Assembly: GCA_013154135.1 (NCBI GenBank)
Contig: JAADDB010000006.1
Location: 1-5,818 of the forward strand
Source: Chloroflexota bacterium
Lineage (GTDB): Bacteria > Chloroflexota > Anaerolineae > JAADDB01
Direction: 5' to 3'
DNA: 5,818 nt
The notes under the pieces are model-generated. The model was not told the DNA's origin, searched no databases, and saw nothing but the letters and a program-made list of their open reading frames with translations. Below, one piece after another: positions 4,467 to 5,818 of the stretch (its first letter is position 1; every line of letters starts with the position of its first letter). Both the position numbers and the translations under genes were made by a program.

Positions 4467-5818
4467 GGAATTGTTGGCCTACGCCATCGAGCGAACTCTG
4501 GAGGATCCGTACGGGTACGATCCCTTGCAGGATGAACGCATCCCCCAGGAGATGCGCGCGGTCATCGCGGAGTACGTGGAACCTGTGCGGGCCTTGGCCC
4601 GCGCGCCCAAGCCCCAACCCCCGGCCGCGGCTGTTCATGCTGCTCGGGAGCGCATGCACCGCGCGTTGGCCCAACAACGATCCTCGCTCAGCGTTTGGCG
4701 GAATTTGTGGGATCGCTTGAGTCAAGGGCTCCATCGCTCCTTGGCCCCTGTCACCACGGTCGCCTTGACCCTTGTTCTCCTCTTCACCGTGGGGTTGGGG
4801 ACCTACGTACTGGCCATGAATGCGATGCCCGGTCAGCCCTTATACCCGGTCAAGCGCCACATTGAGAACCTCTCCTTGCGCATCACCTCCCCACAGCGGG
4901 CGCCTTTGGTGCACATGGAGTTAGCCCTGCGTCGCCTGGAGGAGTTCGACGCGCTTCTCCGTCAGGGCATTGTCGAGCCGGAGTTGTTAGACGCGTATAT
5001 GGCCGAGCTTTCCACCGCGCGGGAGGCATATGAGCACCTCCCGCCGGCTGAAAAGCGGCGCGTGCAATGGGCCCTTTGGGAGCGGTTAAACCGGGCCGAG
5101 GGGCTGCTCGCTTCCCTTCTGGAGCGGGTGCCGGACGAGGTACGTCCTCGCGTGGAGGAGGCCTTGGCCCACACGCGCGCGTTCCGACGCCTGCTCACAC
5201 CCCCTTCCCCCACGAGCACACCCACCCCGCGGCCGACCGACACACCCACGCCTGCGCCTTCGTCCCAGGGTGGGAAGACTCCCGTCCACCCGGCCGCCCA
5301 TTCCACCCTCATTATGGTCACCCCGCGCGCCACGCGGCCGAATTCTCCCCTGCCCACGGCCACACCGACCTTCACGCCTTCTCCTACACCCACAAGTACA
5401 CCCACCCCTCGGCCGACACACGCAACCCGTGAAGAGGAAACCCCGACCCCTCACCCCACCCATCCGGGCCATGTAGTTCCCACGTTTACGCCGTGGATGC
5501 CCACAGCCATGCCCACGGGGATGCCTCCGGGAATGCCGACCCCGGGAATTCCCACGCCGCCAAACGTGCCTACACCGCCTGGCGTGCCCACGCCTCCCAG
5601 CATGCCCACACCGCCCAACGTGCCCACACCGCCCGCGCCTCCTACCGAACCGCCGACGCCCGTGTGGCCCACACCGCCCACGTGTCAGCCCACACCGACC
5701 TTCACCCCTTCCCAACCCACGTCCACCCCACCCTCCTGTCTGCCCTGCACCCCCACACCCACCTGGACGTCGCCCGCGCCTACGCCCACGCGTTCCATGG
5801 TCACCCCTACATCCACCC
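4453..5818 (+). CDS. DUF5667-like single-pass membrane protein with Pro/Thr-rich tail, probable anti-sigma factor (3' partial)
   Basis: At least 455 aa, open at the window edge. Residues 1-98 are cytoplasmic by the positive-inside rule (arginines at 83, 88, 95); they contain no Cys, so the zinc-binding HxxxCxxC anti-sigma motif is absent. One membrane helix is clear at about 99-121 (VTTVALTLVLLFTVGLGTYV). Residues about 124-245 follow the DUF5667 pattern: PGQPLYPVKRHIENL right after the membrane, then helices LVHMELALRRLEEFDALL and further charged amphipathic helices. From about 249 onward the sequence is almost entirely Pro/Thr/Ser, with TPTP, PTSTPTPRPT and hexapeptide x-P-T-P-P-x units. 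It starts inside the sigma gene (14-bp overlap), which suggests it binds and holds that sigma factor at the membrane. That role is inferred from position, topology and family, not from a recognised sigma-binding motif. The tail may span the cell wall and could be O-glycosylated. A different C-terminal domain could lie beyond the window. Confidence 0.85.
   Translation, partial: MKVDEELLAYAIERTLEDPYGYDPLQDERIPQEMRAVIAEYVEPVRALARAPKPQPPAAAVHAARERMHRALAQQRSSLSVWRNLWDRLSQGLHRSLAPVTTVALTLVLLFTVGLGTYVLAMNAMPGQPLYPVKRHIENLSLRITSPQRAPLVHMELALRRLEEFDALLRQGIVEPELLDAYMAELSTAREAYEHLPPAEKRRVQWALWERLNRAEGLLASLLERVPDEVRPRVEEALAHTRAFRRLLTPPSPTSTPTPRPTDTPTPAPSSQGGKTPVHPAAHSTLIMVTPRATRPNSPLPTATPTFTPSPTPTSTPTPRPTHATREEETPTPHPTHPGHVVPTFTPWMPTAMPTGMPPGMPTPGIPTPPNVPTPPGVPTPPSMPTPPNVPTPPAPPTEPPTPVWPTPPTCQPTPTFTPSQPTSTPPSCLPCTPTPTWTSPAPTPTRSMVTPTST
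5197..5818 (+). repeat. Pro/Thr-rich low-complexity coding tract
   Basis: This tract codes for the extracytoplasmic tail of the membrane protein and is strongly C-rich on the plus strand. It contains internal duplications: the block STPTPRPT occurs at residues 255-262 and again at 315-322, and the 16-mer CCACACCGACCTTCAC occurs near 5360 and near 5690. It runs to the window end without a stop, so the full length is unknown. It gives rise to long glycine- or arginine-rich open frames on the other strand, which are not genes. Confidence 0.85.
5548..5637 (+). repeat. Five tandem 18-bp units encoding hexapeptides (I/V/M)PTPP(N/G/S/A)
   Basis: Residues 366-395 of the membrane protein consist of five hexapeptides of form (I/V/M)-P-T-P-P-(N/G/S/A), each encoded by an 18-bp unit. 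Units differ mostly at the first and last residue and at third codon positions, for example ACG versus ACA and CCC versus CCT. So the array is ageing but still in frame, consistent with selection on the peptide. Unit number may vary between strains by slippage or recombination. Confidence 0.85.

Noticed and set aside
5086..5715. Minus-strand frames rich in Gly, Arg and Cys opposite the Pro/Thr tail
   Set aside because: They are the complement of CCN/ACN codon repeats; the plus-strand frame has a start, a ribosome-binding site and recognisable domains.

Overview
The window most likely comes from a GC-rich member of the Chloroflexota (Anaerolineae, Thermoflexia or a related class). This is inferred from three things. 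One gene encodes a large MalT-like STAND ATPase with a C-terminal SARP/BTAD DNA-binding module. Another encodes a DUF5667-like membrane protein ending in a long Pro/Thr-rich tail. That second gene overlaps an ECF-type sigma factor gene. No rRNA, tRNA or universal marker is present to fix the taxonomy.

Layout: positions 1-89 are the 3' flank of the large minus-strand gene and hold a perfect 8-bp-stem hairpin. Positions 90-3299 (minus) encode the STAND-TPR-HEAT-wHTH-BTAD regulator, 1069 aa from the preferred start. Positions 3300-3830 are a 531-bp divergent intergenic region. It holds a consensus TATAAT box for the minus gene, a 252-bp segment bounded by a perfect 12-bp inverted repeat (MITE-like), and a degenerate 7-bp tandem repeat inside that segment. 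Positions 3831-4466 (plus) encode an ECF-type sigma factor. From 4453 to the window end (plus) runs a single-pass membrane protein, probably the cognate anti-sigma factor. It overlaps the sigma gene by 14 bp and is still open at the edge.

How they may work together: the sigma and membrane-protein genes form a translationally coupled pair that looks like a transmembrane signalling module. A cytoplasmic N-terminus would hold the sigma factor, and an extracytoplasmic DUF5667-like helical domain plus a Pro/Thr stalk would face the envelope. The divergent STAND/SARP protein is a separate ATP-dependent regulator; regulation of the neighbouring operon is possible from position but nothing in the sequence shows it. 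The most unusual non-coding feature is the repeat structure between the two divergent units. No CRISPR array, toxin-antitoxin pair, phage gene or full transposase was seen.
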